In this document: positions 52,850-64,000 of the stretch, piece by piece | Layout: each line of letters starts with the position of its first letter | Position numbering within the stretch: the stretch's first letter is position 1 | NCBI RefSeq assembly: GCF_028476545.1 | Contig: NW_026732581.1 | Span: 634,001-698,000, forward strand | Direction: 5' to 3' | Length of the DNA stretch: 64,000 nucleotides | DNA from: Physella acuta | Lineage: Eukaryota; Mollusca; Gastropoda; Physidae | The notes under the pieces: generated by a model | The model's input: the letters and a program-made list of their open reading frames with translations, nothing else | Told to the model about the DNA's origin: nothing | Database searches by the model: none | Translations under genes and position numbers: made by a program

Positions 52850-53330
52850 TAGCTCGGGGTGCAAAATTTGCACCCTGCTGGGGTGCCGGTGGAACCGCCT
52901 GATTTAACTTTGTAACAGACTATAATATCCCAACTTATTGATAGTCTTTTGCACTCACTTAAACAAACGTAGGCGCCATAGTGAGTACGCGAAGGCCCGG
53001 GGCGCCAAATAGCAATCCGTCGGGGCGCCAGACGATGCCTTAAATTAATTTTGGTGAAGGACTTAAGAAACCTTTTTTTACCATAGTCTATCCGTAGCCT
53101 ATCGTACTGTATAAAACGAGCTATAGAGCTCAAGGAAAGGCGCGGGGCGCCAAATATCAATCTGTCAATTAGATTCGGTTAAGTTAAGGACTACAGTAAC
53201 CTTTCTTAATCATAGTGTATTTTACTGATTAAAACGGACGTCTGCGCCATATCACCCATAGGATAGCCCAGGGCTCGAAATAGCACCCTGCCAAGGCGCC
53301 GGCGGACACGCTAGATTCAATTTAAAGAAT
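52850..53330. repeat. Degenerate repeat with GGGGCGCC motifs
   Basis: Three to four diverged copies of ~130-170 bases. Each contains GGGGCGCCAAATA-like sequence, an AAGGAC(T)(T)A...AACCTTT segment and ATAGT(C/G)TATnC. The minus-strand frame through it is a repeat artefact. Confidence 0.5.
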
Positions 53331-53734
53331 GAATATAATACTTCTAGTTTGTCCGCAAACGGAAAGATATAAGTAAACATTGATGACATTTAGGAGCGGC
53401 TTCTAAACTGTTTTTGATTTAAAATAATAACTAGTAAACAGTAGGCCCTACGTTCAGTGTATAAAATAAATATAGGCAGTATTTAAAATATCACGGTTGT
53501 ACCTACCAAATGCACTTTATCAATCCACAATCAAAACACTTTGTGAGCAATCAAGAGAGGTACGCGTGGATTACATTAAACTAACAAAAACATCATAACT
53601 ACTTCAGAATAACCTCACCTTAACCTCACAATAACCTAACCATCGTATAACAATAATCTCACCATTATCTTACAATAGTTTAAACTGCAGGCGTACCTCG
53701 CAATATCCTCACCATAGCTTCATTAGTACCTGCC

Positions 53735-54065
53735 AGTTATCTCACAACCTGCCTATTACTTCAACATAACAACATTATTACCTGCCTATTACTTCAACAT
53801 AACAAAATTATTACCTGCCTATTACTTCAACATAACAACATTATTACCTGCCTATTACTTCAACATAACAAAATTATTACCTGCCTATTAATTCAACTTA
53901 ACAACATTATTATTTGCCTATTATTTGAACTTAACAATATCATTACCTGCCTAATACTTCAACGTAACAACAGTATTACCTGCCTATTAATTCAACATAA
54001 CAACATTATTACCTGCCTATTAATTCAACATAACAACATTATTACCTGCCTATTACCTCACCACT
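53735..54065. repeat. 33-bp minisatellite, about 9-10 copies
   Basis: The unit contains ACCTGCCTATTACTTCAACA and TAACAACATTATT. A much more degenerate counterpart, complementary in sequence, occupies the corresponding inner end of the left arm (44140-44700). Confidence 0.85.
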
Positions 54066-54167
54066 ATCACATTAGTATCTCCCTTTTCACCACACCATAC
54101 CCACTTTATCACCTCTATTACGAGACCATTATTATCTCCTTAATAAATCAATATAACACCATAAGCT

Positions 54168-54397
54168 AAAGTAGTAAAGTTCCCTTTCAACCTGACGATC
54201 TATGGGGCAAGTGAAGTAGAGTTAACTTGTTTCTGTGACCTCGGAATATAAAGGGCTAGTGTGGTCATCTCTCTGCCCAGCCGCCTTTACTCACGTCAGT
54301 TAGGTACTCATCAGAGTTGGATGGACTGAGTTGGGTGGACTCAGGGACGGTCTACTGAGCAGTTCAGCTCTCTAACGCTATGCCACTCCGTCCCATA
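54168..54397 (-). mobile_element. tRNA-derived SINE, copy 6 (right arm)
   Basis: Inverted counterpart of the copy at 43891-44130: CATCAGAGTTGGATGGACTG, CGGTCTACTGAGCAGTTCAG and the head complement CGCTATGCCACTCCGTCCC are all present. Confidence 0.8.
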
Positions 54398-55499
54398 TAA
54401 CACCATATTATCTCACTATTATCTCACCGTACCTCAATATAATCTCGTAGAGGTTTCACTCAAACCAACCTTCTATTCTTAGCTTTCAACGCACGACTCG
54501 GCGTTACCCTTCCAAACCACCCTACTGCTTATTAATAATGTGTTTCTTTTAATCTCTTACTCTTAAGCTGAGATACAGTTGCATGTCAGCTTTTGTTCTA
54601 ATAGTTAATTAGTTCTTACAGGTTGAGAAATATTGTTATTCATGTGAACCCGCATCATGTCCTCTTGGCTCTAACTTACAAACGGATGTTTTTTCATTAA
54701 ACTAATTTAAAGTCGAACCTTTATGGAAATTATATATACACAGGAAAGACGAAGTTAATAGAATAGAAACATAAAAATACATTTAGGTTTGCGTGATTTT
54801 GTAATACAGATAACCTTACCAGCATGCACATCTGTTTTATGTGCCGTACAAAGGTGTGTAAGCTCTAGCCATTGATATTTTCACAAGTGGGTAAATGGAT
54901 TATTGAAGTTTATGCGTTATCGGCTAGCCTTTGCACCAGCCATTAATAGCCATGTGAAAATGCTTGTGTTGACGAACATACATGTTTGTTCACACAATGT
55001 TTTAAGACAAATAAAAGACTATGCATAATGCTACGATCAAACCTGCAACAGCACCGGATTCTATAAATTTACCTTCACGTCACCTGCCTTTAATATTAAT
55101 TCCATTACTTTCATGTTTTGCTAAACATATTTATTATCAGAGTAAAACCACTAAACAGAAATTGCTCATTACACACTTTCCTTCTCCTAATGAGCAACAA
55201 CCCTATAGGCTACGCATAAAAATAAAAGTAAAAATATCAGAACAGTGTCGTATGTAGCTTTTTACATCGTAAAAGCAAACAATTGTAAAGTGTAACGGTG
55301 TACACTTACTGTAAACTTTATATCTACTAGAATAAAATGTCTCTTTATATGATACAACATAATACAACTTAGTCTCCATTTGTATATCTCCAATCACAGC
55401 GCCGTTGCAAATCGATCAGGGACACCCGCAGCGCCGAATTAATTGTTTTTTTTACAGCGTGCATATGCGATAATTTAAAAATGACTCGTTACAGCAAAA

Positions 55500-55521
55500 T
55501 GTAATTATATATATACATATA

Positions 55522-55582
<61 letters not shown>
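55500..55582. repeat. (AT)n microsatellite in the right arm
   Basis: Uninterrupted counterpart of the AT runs that hold the GAGATC insert and Ginger copy 2 in the left arm. Confidence 0.9.
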
Positions 55583-55584
<2 letters not shown>

Positions 55585-56864
55585 TTTATAAGCCTTTAAA
55601 CTGACATATTCTTTCTTGTTTCTTGTGTTTGAGAAAACGTTCCACCCTAACACATTATGCATTATGCAATGAGAAAACAAAATATATTTTAATATGGGTT
55701 GAAAATCACAACTCAACTAGACGATAACTGTGCAACACAGTGCTGCTATATATATTTACAAACTATTTTGGCTCAGCGGGGTAGCTGGTCACTAAACCAC
55801 CAATGCATCCCCACGTCCAGTTGACCTTTTTATTACCGACTAAGAGATACGAACTTTGGTAGAGTACGAGTTGTTGGCTAGAACATAAAAGTTAGCAATA
55901 CCTCATCCAAGGTTTGATGCAGATTGGATTATGGAAGTGGGGGTAGAGTGGCCAGGTGATTAAAGCACAATAATTGATAATACCGCCCACGCACTAACCC
56001 TACAAAACAAAATGTTGGTGAGTATTTCGCCTGTTACAGCGACATTATCTATTTGATGTAAGCGCAATGGTATTTCTATTCATGCTGTTAGATAGCATTT
56101 CTTTAAGGAGGAATGTTAAGGATGGGGAGAGTGGTACGCACATTTGTCAAATAATGTTAGCTGTGTTAGATTGCTTTAAGTAAAATATAACACACGCAAA
56201 CGAATTATTTTCAGCATGTTGTACAGAAGATTTAAATAACATTGCTGTGCCAAATCATATCGGTAAAAATACATTGTTCAAATATCACTCGCTGGTAGGC
56301 TATTTATACAACAGTAAACATTTAGCTGTAAATTTTACATCTCCTTAGCACAAATAGACAGTACATAAAAGCATACAAGCCCAGAGACTAGTGTAGAACT
56401 GTGTAGCATTTTAGCTTAATTAAATATTAGATTGTCGTGTTTGAATATCCTTTGTGATCAGTGCTTTAGAATCTTCACTGATGTTTTCAATTTTTTCAAT
56501 TTAGTGTTAGATAAGCGTCCGGTCATTTTGCTTTGGTAAAAAAAATAGATGTATTATTATTCCAAATATCCAGTCGAATGTTTTCCTGTGGGCCTATAGG
56601 GGACGCCCAATCCGTCCCAGCTGCATCACCCCATCCCCACTAATCTCATGGCTAGGTCATCGTGACTTAAAACTTAATGAATTTTGTGTACAAAGGACGA
56701 GGTCATGTTGACACTGACTCAGATCTTCGTTCACTCACCTCTTAGATTTTAACCCACATACCTAACACTGAACTTTTGAGGCAATATATTTGTTTTATTA
56801 CTTTAACATATGATCTTCATTCCAAGTTAACATTTATTTATCACTTGTACTCTAAACCCGCACT

Positions 56865-57065
56865 GTCCTGTACTGTCCTAGACTAAGCCTACAAATATCC
56901 CGTGGAGCTGCTACCAACTCACTAAGTTTGTCATCGCTTGTTGTACTCTAAACCTGCACTGTCCTGTACTGTTCTAGACTAAGCCTACAGATATCCCGTG
57001 GAGCTGCGACCAACTCACTAAGTTTGTCACCGCTTGTTGTTCTCTAAACCTGCACTGTCCTGTAC
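56865..57065. repeat. Tandem repeat, ~105-bp unit, about two copies
   Basis: CACTGTCCTGTACTGT, AGACTAAGCCTACA, ATATCCCGTGGAGCTGC and CAACTCACTAAGTTTGTCA recur in order at a spacing of about 105 bases. Confidence 0.85.
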
Positions 57066-57149
57066 TCTCCTGTATTGTCTCAATCCCCTCATTAAATAGC
57101 ATTGTCTATATTGTAACTTTGGAACTCTAATTAAGAGTCTCTTCTGGTC

Positions 57150-59640
57150 TGAAATATTTCGCCAAAAACGGCCCCGTTAATATGACCCCGTCAAATCGAC
57201 CCCCGACAAACCGACCTCGTCAAAATAGCCCCGTCAAAAGAGCCCCGACTTATTGGCTCCCGTCAAATGGGCTCCCGTCATATTGACTTGCGACATATAG
57301 GCTCCCGACAGATAGGCACAGGACATATTGGCTCCCGACGAAGCGGCTCCCGACATATTGGCTCCTGACAAATGGGCTCAAGACATATTGGCTACCGACA
57401 AATGGGCTCCCGACATATTAGATCCCGACAAATGGGTTCCCGACAGTTGGGCTCCCGACAAAAGGACTCCCGCCATATTGGCTCCAGACAAAATGGCTCC
57501 CGACAATTTGACTCTAGACAAAAGAAATCCAGACATATTGGCTCCCGACTAAATGACTCCCGACTTACTGGCTCACTATAAAATAGCACCGGTTAAATAA
57601 CTCCCGACTTAAAACAATTCCCGACCAAGAAACCGTTTTCTGAGGAGTTATCACATTTTTATCTTTAAACAGTTCGCTTTCTACAAAGTTTCGAGTATTG
57701 TAATTTTATATTAACCTGATTAAAGTGCATGCTGAGCTGTTGTTTACGCCACACGACCCAAGCTCAGCTGTTTCTGTTTAAATTAAGCATGCATGTTACA
57801 CATTTTGCGTTTGTTGTCTAGGTTTTTCACATGTTAATTTCAATGTCCACATGGACTCCCCTCCCTCCTTCCCAGTCCACGACAGTCGATGTTAATCGAC
57901 ACTCCACCCACCATGTCGACGTCATAAAAGGATGATAGCTAGCAAACATGCTTTTGACAAATTGATTCCTGGACTACAAAAACAACAAACGAAGATGTTA
58001 ACAATCATACTAGCTAGTATTACAAGGCGTGGGGGGATGCACCTAATACTATGTAAGTAAATTAATATCTGCTGACTAGTACTGTGTAGTGTTTGAAAAA
58101 ATGTGCTGAAGTGGTGAATGTTGCTAGGAAGTAGTTCATAAACGATACATTTATCTACTCGATACTTGCGAGGCCAAAAAGAGTGGTGGGATGGGGGTCG
58201 GCTCGGGAAAAAACTTGAAAGAGACAACAAAGCGTTTATGTACGTCAGCATCGCCCATTGTAAAACTTACTCAGGGGAGATTATTCCAAGTATAGGCCCT
58301 AAAAGTTTGCTATTATATTTCTTATAAAAACAAAAAACTGAAGTTTCTAGTATTATATTATTTTTCAGTATTTGTAGGATACAAGATAGTACAGGATACA
58401 AATTCAACCACTATCGCAAACACCTATTAACATTGAAAAATGTATAATGAATTTCGGGTCCCTAACCAATGTCGCAAAGAAGAACCGCGCATCAGGAAAG
58501 CCCACTTCATATGTAGCGTCTTCCCGTGCTATGGACTTTTTTTTTCTAAAGAATTTTGCCGGCAACAGTGTGTTTTTGATTGTAGGGAAATAGAACTCGG
58601 CCTTGACGATGGTTAAAAAATACAATTATAAATAACTTTTTGTAAATATATAAATACATTTGACGACAATTTTTTAGCCCCCTTTTTGGTGCCCATCGCC
58701 TGCCCCATCCGCCACAGTACACTTTGGAGGATCGGTCAAACAGTTACGTGTCCTCTATTTGGCTATCAAAGGGGGGCAACGAGTCAAAGAAGTCATATTT
58801 TTTAATAACCTGGAAGCATATTGACTGTTATTGTATCGTAGGGACCCTAACCCGGCCTGTGTATAATGGGCTGCAACATCCTATAACCCTAAGTAGCAAT
58901 GTAACAGATGACCACTAAACTAAAAATTAATACAGTACAAGAAATACTTTTTTTTTAAAGTAAGACATTGCGACCTAAAGCTAAGGACGCTTTATTATCT
59001 TTGGCTTATTTCTGTAGTCCATCGAGGAATGGGTGGTGTTGACATGAGCCATTATCATTATGTCGGGAGCCGTATTGACGAGAGCCAAGATGACGAGACT
59101 TTTTGTCAGGAACCACATTGACTGGAGCCGATTTGTCGCAAGTCTAAATAACGGGAGCCTATATGACGGGTGCCACATAGACGGGAGTCAATTTATCGAG
59201 AGTACGAATGACCGGAGCCTTTTTGTCAGCAGCCAATTTAACGGGAGCCAATTTGACGCGAGCCTAAATGTTGGAAGCCCTTTTATCGAGAACTATATTG
59301 ACTGGAGCCCTTTTGCTGGGAGCTCTTTTGTCTGGAGCCATTTTTGTCGTGAGCCTAATTGACTGGAGCCTAAATGACGGGAGCCTAAATGATATGAGCC
59401 AAATTGTCCGTAGCCATAATGACGGGAGCCTATTTGTTAGAATCGTTATTGACGGGAGCCCTTTTGTCGCGAGCCTTATGGGCAGTAGCCCTTTTGACTG
59501 GAGCCTAAATGACGGGATCCATTTGACTATGAACGTTTTGGCGGGGTCGACTTGATGGGCTATTTTGTCGGGGCCGTTGTGTCGGGGTTGTTTTGACGGG
59601 GCCGTTTTGTCACGGGCCGGTTTGACGCCGCACGCTTACA
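57150..59640. mobile_element. Foldback element c, 15-bp subrepeat arms
   Basis: The left arm (about 57150-57640) is a run of 15-base units GGCTCCCGACATATT and GGCTCCCGACAAATG. The right arm (about 59060-59640) carries the reverse complement (GGGAGCCaATtTGAC). Outermost ends are CCCCGTcAAA-type units on both sides. The ~1.4-kb centre (57640-59060) contains sequence shared with 12555-12775 and unassigned frames at 57922-58251 and 58404-58625. No transposase is recognisable. Low-complexity frames in the arms are artefacts. Confidence 0.75.
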
Positions 59641-60319
59641 AGTGAATTATAGAACTATATATTTTAATGTTATACTTGTTTGAGAAAAAAATATTTTATA
59701 AAATAGTAAATGGTTAACACGCAATATGCTTTACTACATGTTGAACGATATTAGTGACAATGCAAAGAATTAACAAAATAGCTAAAATCCCGGCACATTT
59801 AAAATATCACGATAAGTAGATCTATAGATCTAAATCAAATTTAAATGAAATAGTTCATTTCCTTATCCTAAAATTGGAAGATAAGTTGTGTGTACTTTCC
59901 GTAGTTTATACATGTGAGATGTGACGTCATAAATTTATGCGTTCTTGTCGCATCAATAAACAATAATACAAATTGTGTTTTTAAATTAATATGTATCTTT
60001 ATTTTTTATTTTCCTGCTTTAAATAAAATTTAATTCATACATTTAAAATAACATCAAACAGTATTTATAACATAAGTTCGTATTTTTAAGTTTTCGGTTT
60101 ATTGCTGAACATACTGATAACATAACTTCAAAAATGTTTCGGACACAAACAGAGAGGGAGAGGTAGAGAGAGGAGAGGGAGAGAGAGAGAGAGGGAGAGA
60201 GAGAGGGAGAGAAGTGGTTTGATTTTTTTGTATATATTAGGATTGAGAATTAAGCCTTAAACCGATTTTATAACTGATAAAATCCTTATTGTCAAGCAAT
60301 AAGCGAAACAAAAGCTTAT
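59641..60319. other. Intergenic upstream of the FBG gene
   Basis: AT-rich with a (GA)n microsatellite at about 60145-60215. No gene seen. Confidence 0.6.
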
Positions 60320-60438
60320 AGGCCAGATGAGACCCGCAGGACGAGCTCTATAGAACATTAAAATCCAATACAATTATATATAGAAAACTCCAAGCGATAA
60401 CCACGTCATTTATCTCTCAGCGCTGTATGACTACATCC
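60320..60438 (+). promoter_or_regulatory. Conserved promoter of the plus-strand FBG gene
   Basis: AGGCCAGATGAGACCCGCA at 60320-60338, a TATATATAG TATA-like element about 60 bases before the ATG, then CGATAACCACGTCATTTATC and TGACTACATCC. The same order of blocks precedes the start at 33756. Confidence 0.55.
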
Positions 60439-61998
60439 ATGGGGACTCTGAAAATGTCTGCTGTGGCTTTTGTTCTAGTGTTTGCTATCAACTTTAATGT
60501 GTGCTCAGGTAAGGAAACGAAATTTAATTTGCTATTATCACTGTCATGCATGTCTCTATTTTGAAGTAAAGATGCGTTGAAAAATAATTAATTTTCGTCT
60601 TTAGTAAAAGACTCCCCTTGTCGTTTACCATCGCATATCATATAAACAGTATAAATTTAGTCACGTAACTCAGCAGGTACTTATTTGAACTATTGTGACA
60701 CATTATTTCCTATTTATTAGAAACATCGAACTGAACAATGATTTAAAAAAAAAACACCTAATAACAAATCGATTGCGGACAATGTCTTATATATCTTTAT
60801 TTAAGAGAAAGCTTTTTATATACTTCTAACAGAAAGTAATGCGGTTTGATTAGTCAATGTTTAAGTTTAATATACAACTAAGATTGGAACAGTGATGTAA
60901 AAGATTTCCACAAGATTCAATGTAAAGTTTAATGTAGGTGTCGAACTAAATTTTTATAAATATATAAAATATATACATTGATATAGAGATTTTGTATGAA
61001 ATTTTTTGTTCAGTTGTTCAGCAATCGGGCGGCGTGGCATAGCGTTAGAGAGCTAGGCTACTTAACCAAAAGTCTCGAGTTCGAATCCGGGTTTTAAGTC
61101 AGTAGAAAATTCATGAATTTCCATGAGTCAATATAGCTGTTAGGCAAATGAATGGGGATCAGCTTAAAATGACTTTACGGAATCCCTTTTAAGTAGAGAT
61201 CTCTGAAGCAGATAAACTCTGCCTCTTCTGTTTCATGCGTCTTGGGCACGAACGTGAAAAAGATAATTGTTAAACAACGTCGTCCGCTGTAGTTTAATCC
61301 CTTAGCATTAGAAAAAGAACTGCGATAAAGTCCAAAAAAAACAATTAAGTAAAATTAAAATTGACTGTAACTTGTTTGACACAGGTGAAGGTGATGATTT
61401 CTATAAACATTATGATATGTACAATGACACATATGAAATAAACACTGACGAACATGAATTCTTCTATGACGAAAAGATGTTTCTCAAGGTATAACAATTT
61501 GTTTTTACTGGTAAATATTACGATCCTTTGTCACAAAAACAAAAAACAAATACAAAAATTTTTCTAATGTTTTTAGTAAAGGTAGTCAGTTGTATTGGCG
61601 GGAAAAAACAAAATTCGTAGCAATGAAATCATATTTACGTTACATTTAAGACATACACTTAAAAACGTCAAAACATTGATTAGAATAATTAACTCAGTTT
61701 CAAAAATACTAAAGTCAGATATACATTTAACTACACAATTTTCAGTGTGTATTTTATTTGTTTGTGTTTCTGTTATAAATTGATTTTAATACTATACTTA
61801 AAACATAGAATTCAGTATTATTTGTTTTATAGCATTTGAATAATTTTATGTTATACAAATTTCCTTATAAAAAAGGAAGACTGTTTCAGAGATGTATCGA
61901 CAGAATATTATTTTTTACTTGAAAACAAATTGATCAAAGATCTCCAACGGGGATTGTGTGATCAATCAACTGACGGTGGAGGGTGGATCTTCATCCAG
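60439..61998 (+). CDS. Fibrinogen-related protein, 5' part (continues beyond the window)
   Basis: Three exons: 60439-60508 (signal peptide MGTLKMSAVAFVLVFAINFN, donor TCAGGTAAGG), 61385-61488 and 61876-61998. The second encodes an acidic, Tyr-rich stretch, GEGDDFYKHYDMYNDTYEIN and on to FLK. The third is the first FBG exon: EDCFRDVS, then CDQSTDGGGWIFIQ, donor CAGGTTTGAGG. Phases agree throughout. There is no IgSF or long coiled-coil exon between signal and FBG, so this is a short FBG lectin, distinct from the IgSF-FREP at 45228. Its 123-nt FBG exon is two codons longer than the 117-nt type. The remaining FBG exons must lie beyond 64000. A SINE sits in intron 1 and a 1.35-kb hexamer array in intron 3. 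Confidence 0.82.
61028..61262 (+). mobile_element. tRNA-derived SINE, copy 7
   Basis: Head GGCGTGGCATAGCGTTAGAG and GAGTTCGAATCCGGGTTTTA (intact B box); body diverged but with AGATAAACTCTGCCTCTT and a CGTCTTGGGCACGAACGTG tail. It has the clearest B box of the family here. Confidence 0.8.
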
Positions 61999-62199
61999 GT
62001 TTGAGGATTTAATTTCTAAAATACAAATTCAAATGTAAAATCACAAAACATATAACAGGTAGTAAGACAGTTGCCAGGCCATTTTGCTGCCAACAGTGTA
62101 TCTTGTTCTATGTTAAGTTAAATTTAAATATATTAATTGAAAAAAGCATATAAATGTCTCAGTAGCTTTAAAAAAGAAATTTAAAATAAATCTAAAGCT

Positions 62200-63560
62200 A
62201 AACCGTAACCTAACCTATTCTAAACCTAAAACTAAATTTAAACCAAACCAAAAAAAAGCAAAAAAAAAACAAAACAAAACCAAAATCTAAACCTAAACCT
62301 AAATATAAATCTAAAACTCAAACTCAAACTCAACCTCAACCTCAACCTCAACCTCAACCTCAACCTCAACCTCAACCTCAACCTCAACCTCAATCTCAAC
62401 CTCAACCTCAACCTCAACCTCAACCTCAACCTCAACCTCAACCTCAACCTCAACCTAAACGTAAACCTAAACCTAAACCTAAACCTAAACCTAAACCTAA
62501 ACCTAAACCTAAACCTAAACCTAAACCTAAACCTAAACCTAAACCTAAACCTAAACCTAAACCTAAACCTAAACCTAAACCTAAACCTAAACCTAAACCT
62601 AAACCTAAACCTAAACCTAAACCTAAACCTAAACCTAAACCTAAACTTAAACCTAAACCTAAACATAAACCTAAACATAAACATAAACCTAAACCTAAAC
62701 CTAAACCTAAACCTAAACCTAAACCTAAACCTAAACCTAAACCTAAACCTAAACCTAAACCTAAACCTAAACCTAAACCTAAACCTAAACCTAAACCTAA
62801 ACCTAAACCTAAACCTAAACCTAAACCTAAACCTAAACCTAAACCTAAACTTAAACATAAACATAAACATAAACATAAACATAAACATAAACATAAACAT
62901 AAACATAAACATAAACATAAACATAAACCTAAACCTAAACCTAAACCTAAACCTAAACCTAAACCTAAACCTAAACCTAAACCTAAACCTAAACCTAATC
63001 CTAAACCTAAACCTAATCCTAAACCTAAACCTAAACCTAAACCTAAACCTAAAGCTAAACCTAAACCTAAACCTAAACCTAAACCTAAACCTAAACCTAA
63101 ACCTAAACCTAAACCTAAACCTAAACCTAAACCTAAACCTAAACCTAAACCTAAACCTAAACCTAAACCTAAACCTAAACCTAAACCTAAACCTAAACCT
63201 AAACCTAAACCTCAACCTCAACCTCAACCTCAACCTCAACCTCAACCTCAACCTCAACCTCAACCTTAACCTCAACCTCAACCTCAACCTCAACCTCAAC
63301 CTCAACCTCAACCTCAACCCCAACCCTAACCTCAACCTCAACCTCAACCTCAACCTCACACAATTATTTACATTAGCATATGCATTCGCATTCGTATTCG
63401 CATTCGCCTTCGCCTTAGCCTTCGCTTTCGCATTCACATTCACATTCACATTCACATTCACATTCACATTCACATTCACATTCACATTCACATTCACATT
63501 CACATTCACATTCACATTCACATTCATATTCACATTCACATTCATAGTCACATTCTTTTA
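62200..63560. repeat. Hexamer array with symmetric variant blocks
   Basis: Order of blocks: CCTCAA (about 62330-62455), CCTAAA (62457-62850), CATAAA (62856-62925), CCTAAA (62926-63210), CCTCAA (63211-63358), then CATTCG/CATTCA (63380-63550). The complement of the main unit is TTTAGG, close to but not the same as the TTAGGG telomere repeat. Long Arg/Phe/Leu-rich frames here are artefacts. Confidence 0.95.
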
Positions 63561-63634
63561 TGTTTTGAACGGGTAGATATTTTTGTACTCTCTTTATTGA
63601 TTTGTTGTCTGGTTGTGATCTTACAGTCTCACAT

Positions 63635-63702
<68 letters not shown>

Positions 63703-64000
63703 TTAGAAAGATAATCTTACGACAGTTAGTATTTTGTTGTTCTTCATGAACATATCTATTTTCTTAATTTTTTTTTGCCAGAAGAACAATTCTGTTTGTT
63801 TGTTTTATCTGTTAATTTAAATTAGATTTTTTAAAAATATTTTTAGTCAATTTATTTTCATCGAACATTGGCCTTCTAGCAAATAAATTGCATTTTTTTT
63901 TGTCTATTTATTAAATTTACTACATTCAATCAATTTCACACATCATAACACTTTGTCATTTTAAAAATTTATTATTTGGATTATAAAAAATTATGTTTTA
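63561..64000. other. Intronic sequence to the window end
   Basis: An AT microsatellite at 63637-63700 and AT-rich sequence. No further FBG exon is seen before the window ends. Confidence 0.6.

Larger units (their letters stand above)
53590..56805. repeat. Right arm of the large inverted duplication
   Basis: Inverted counterpart of 39345-44715, with matching SINE (54168-54397), GAACCCGCATCATGTCCTC (54649), GCACCAGCCATTAATAGCCA (54933), an AT run, and GTGATTAAAGCAC (55956). It also has CGCCTGTTACAGCGAC (56028) and TCATGGCTAGGTCATCGTGA (56646). It lacks the three inserts of the left arm, and so preserves the older state of the duplicated segment. Confidence 0.85.

Noticed and set aside
57328-57589. 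Asp-Pro repeat frames in foldback c resembling a pentapeptide-repeat protein
   Set aside because: The period equals the 15-bp DNA subrepeat and is mirrored in the other arm; no signal of selection on protein.
62457-63210. Telomere or chromosome end
   Set aside because: The unit is TTTAGG, not TTAGGG, it has mixed variant blocks, and unique sequence continues on both sides.
62238-63551. A 437-residue frame of Arg-Phe, Arg-Leu and Asn-Val dipeptides
   Set aside because: Translation of the hexamer array; no gene features.

Overview
The window looks like an AT-rich, repeat-laden stretch of a heterobranch gastropod (snail or sea slug) genome. The main reason is a gene that joins an immunoglobulin-superfamily domain, a long coiled-coil region and a C-terminal fibrinogen (FBG) domain. 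That is the architecture of molluscan FREPs (fibrinogen-related proteins), defence lectins best known from Biomphalaria. Genes are intron-split and sparse. Most of the sequence is transposon debris, minisatellites and microsatellites. I ran no search; assignments rest on reading the sequence and on known family signatures.

Region 1 (1-21000) is a minus-strand array of small secreted C-type-lectin-like genes. Each has a signal-peptide exon, a phase-1 intron and one large exon carrying an N-terminal Cys module and a CTLD. Gene A (2965-3946) and gene C (14192-15172) are intact. Gene B (8641-9724) carries two single-base indels. Two decayed fragments (15985-16130 and 20690-20785) extend the array. 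The first of these runs straight into a 35-bp minisatellite that seems to have grown out of lectin coding sequence. The linker between the two modules differs sharply among copies: absent, short, or a Thr-rich mucin-like tract.

Region 2 (22000-34000) holds a minus-strand FBG gene. Three FBG exons lie at 22220-24374. About 9 kb upstream are a signal-peptide exon and a short second exon (33198-33756). The intervening sequence is packed with a foldback element, hairpin MITEs, a 3.8-kb C-rich tandem array and a Ginger-like DNA transposon.

Region 3 (34000-57000) contains a large inverted duplication with arms at 39345-44715 and 53590-56805. It brackets the IgSF-FREP gene on the plus strand (45228-48265). 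The right arm lacks a foldback element, a satellite-like insert and a second Ginger-like copy that are present in the left arm, so these insertions are younger than the duplication. A fossil LTR-retrotransposon piece lies just upstream of the first recognisable FREP exon.

Region 4 (57000-64000) has a large foldback element with 15-bp subrepeats. After it comes the 5' half of another plus-strand FBG gene (60439-61998), which runs out of the window after a 1.35-kb hexamer array. Its promoter and signal exon match those of the minus-strand gene at 33756.

Taken together this is an innate-immunity lectin neighbourhood (CTLD lectins plus FBG lectins) being remodelled by tandem and inverted duplication and by transposons. 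The most unusual structural theme is a set of foldback elements with unrelated sequences, all of whose arms are built from 15-17-bp tandem subrepeats.
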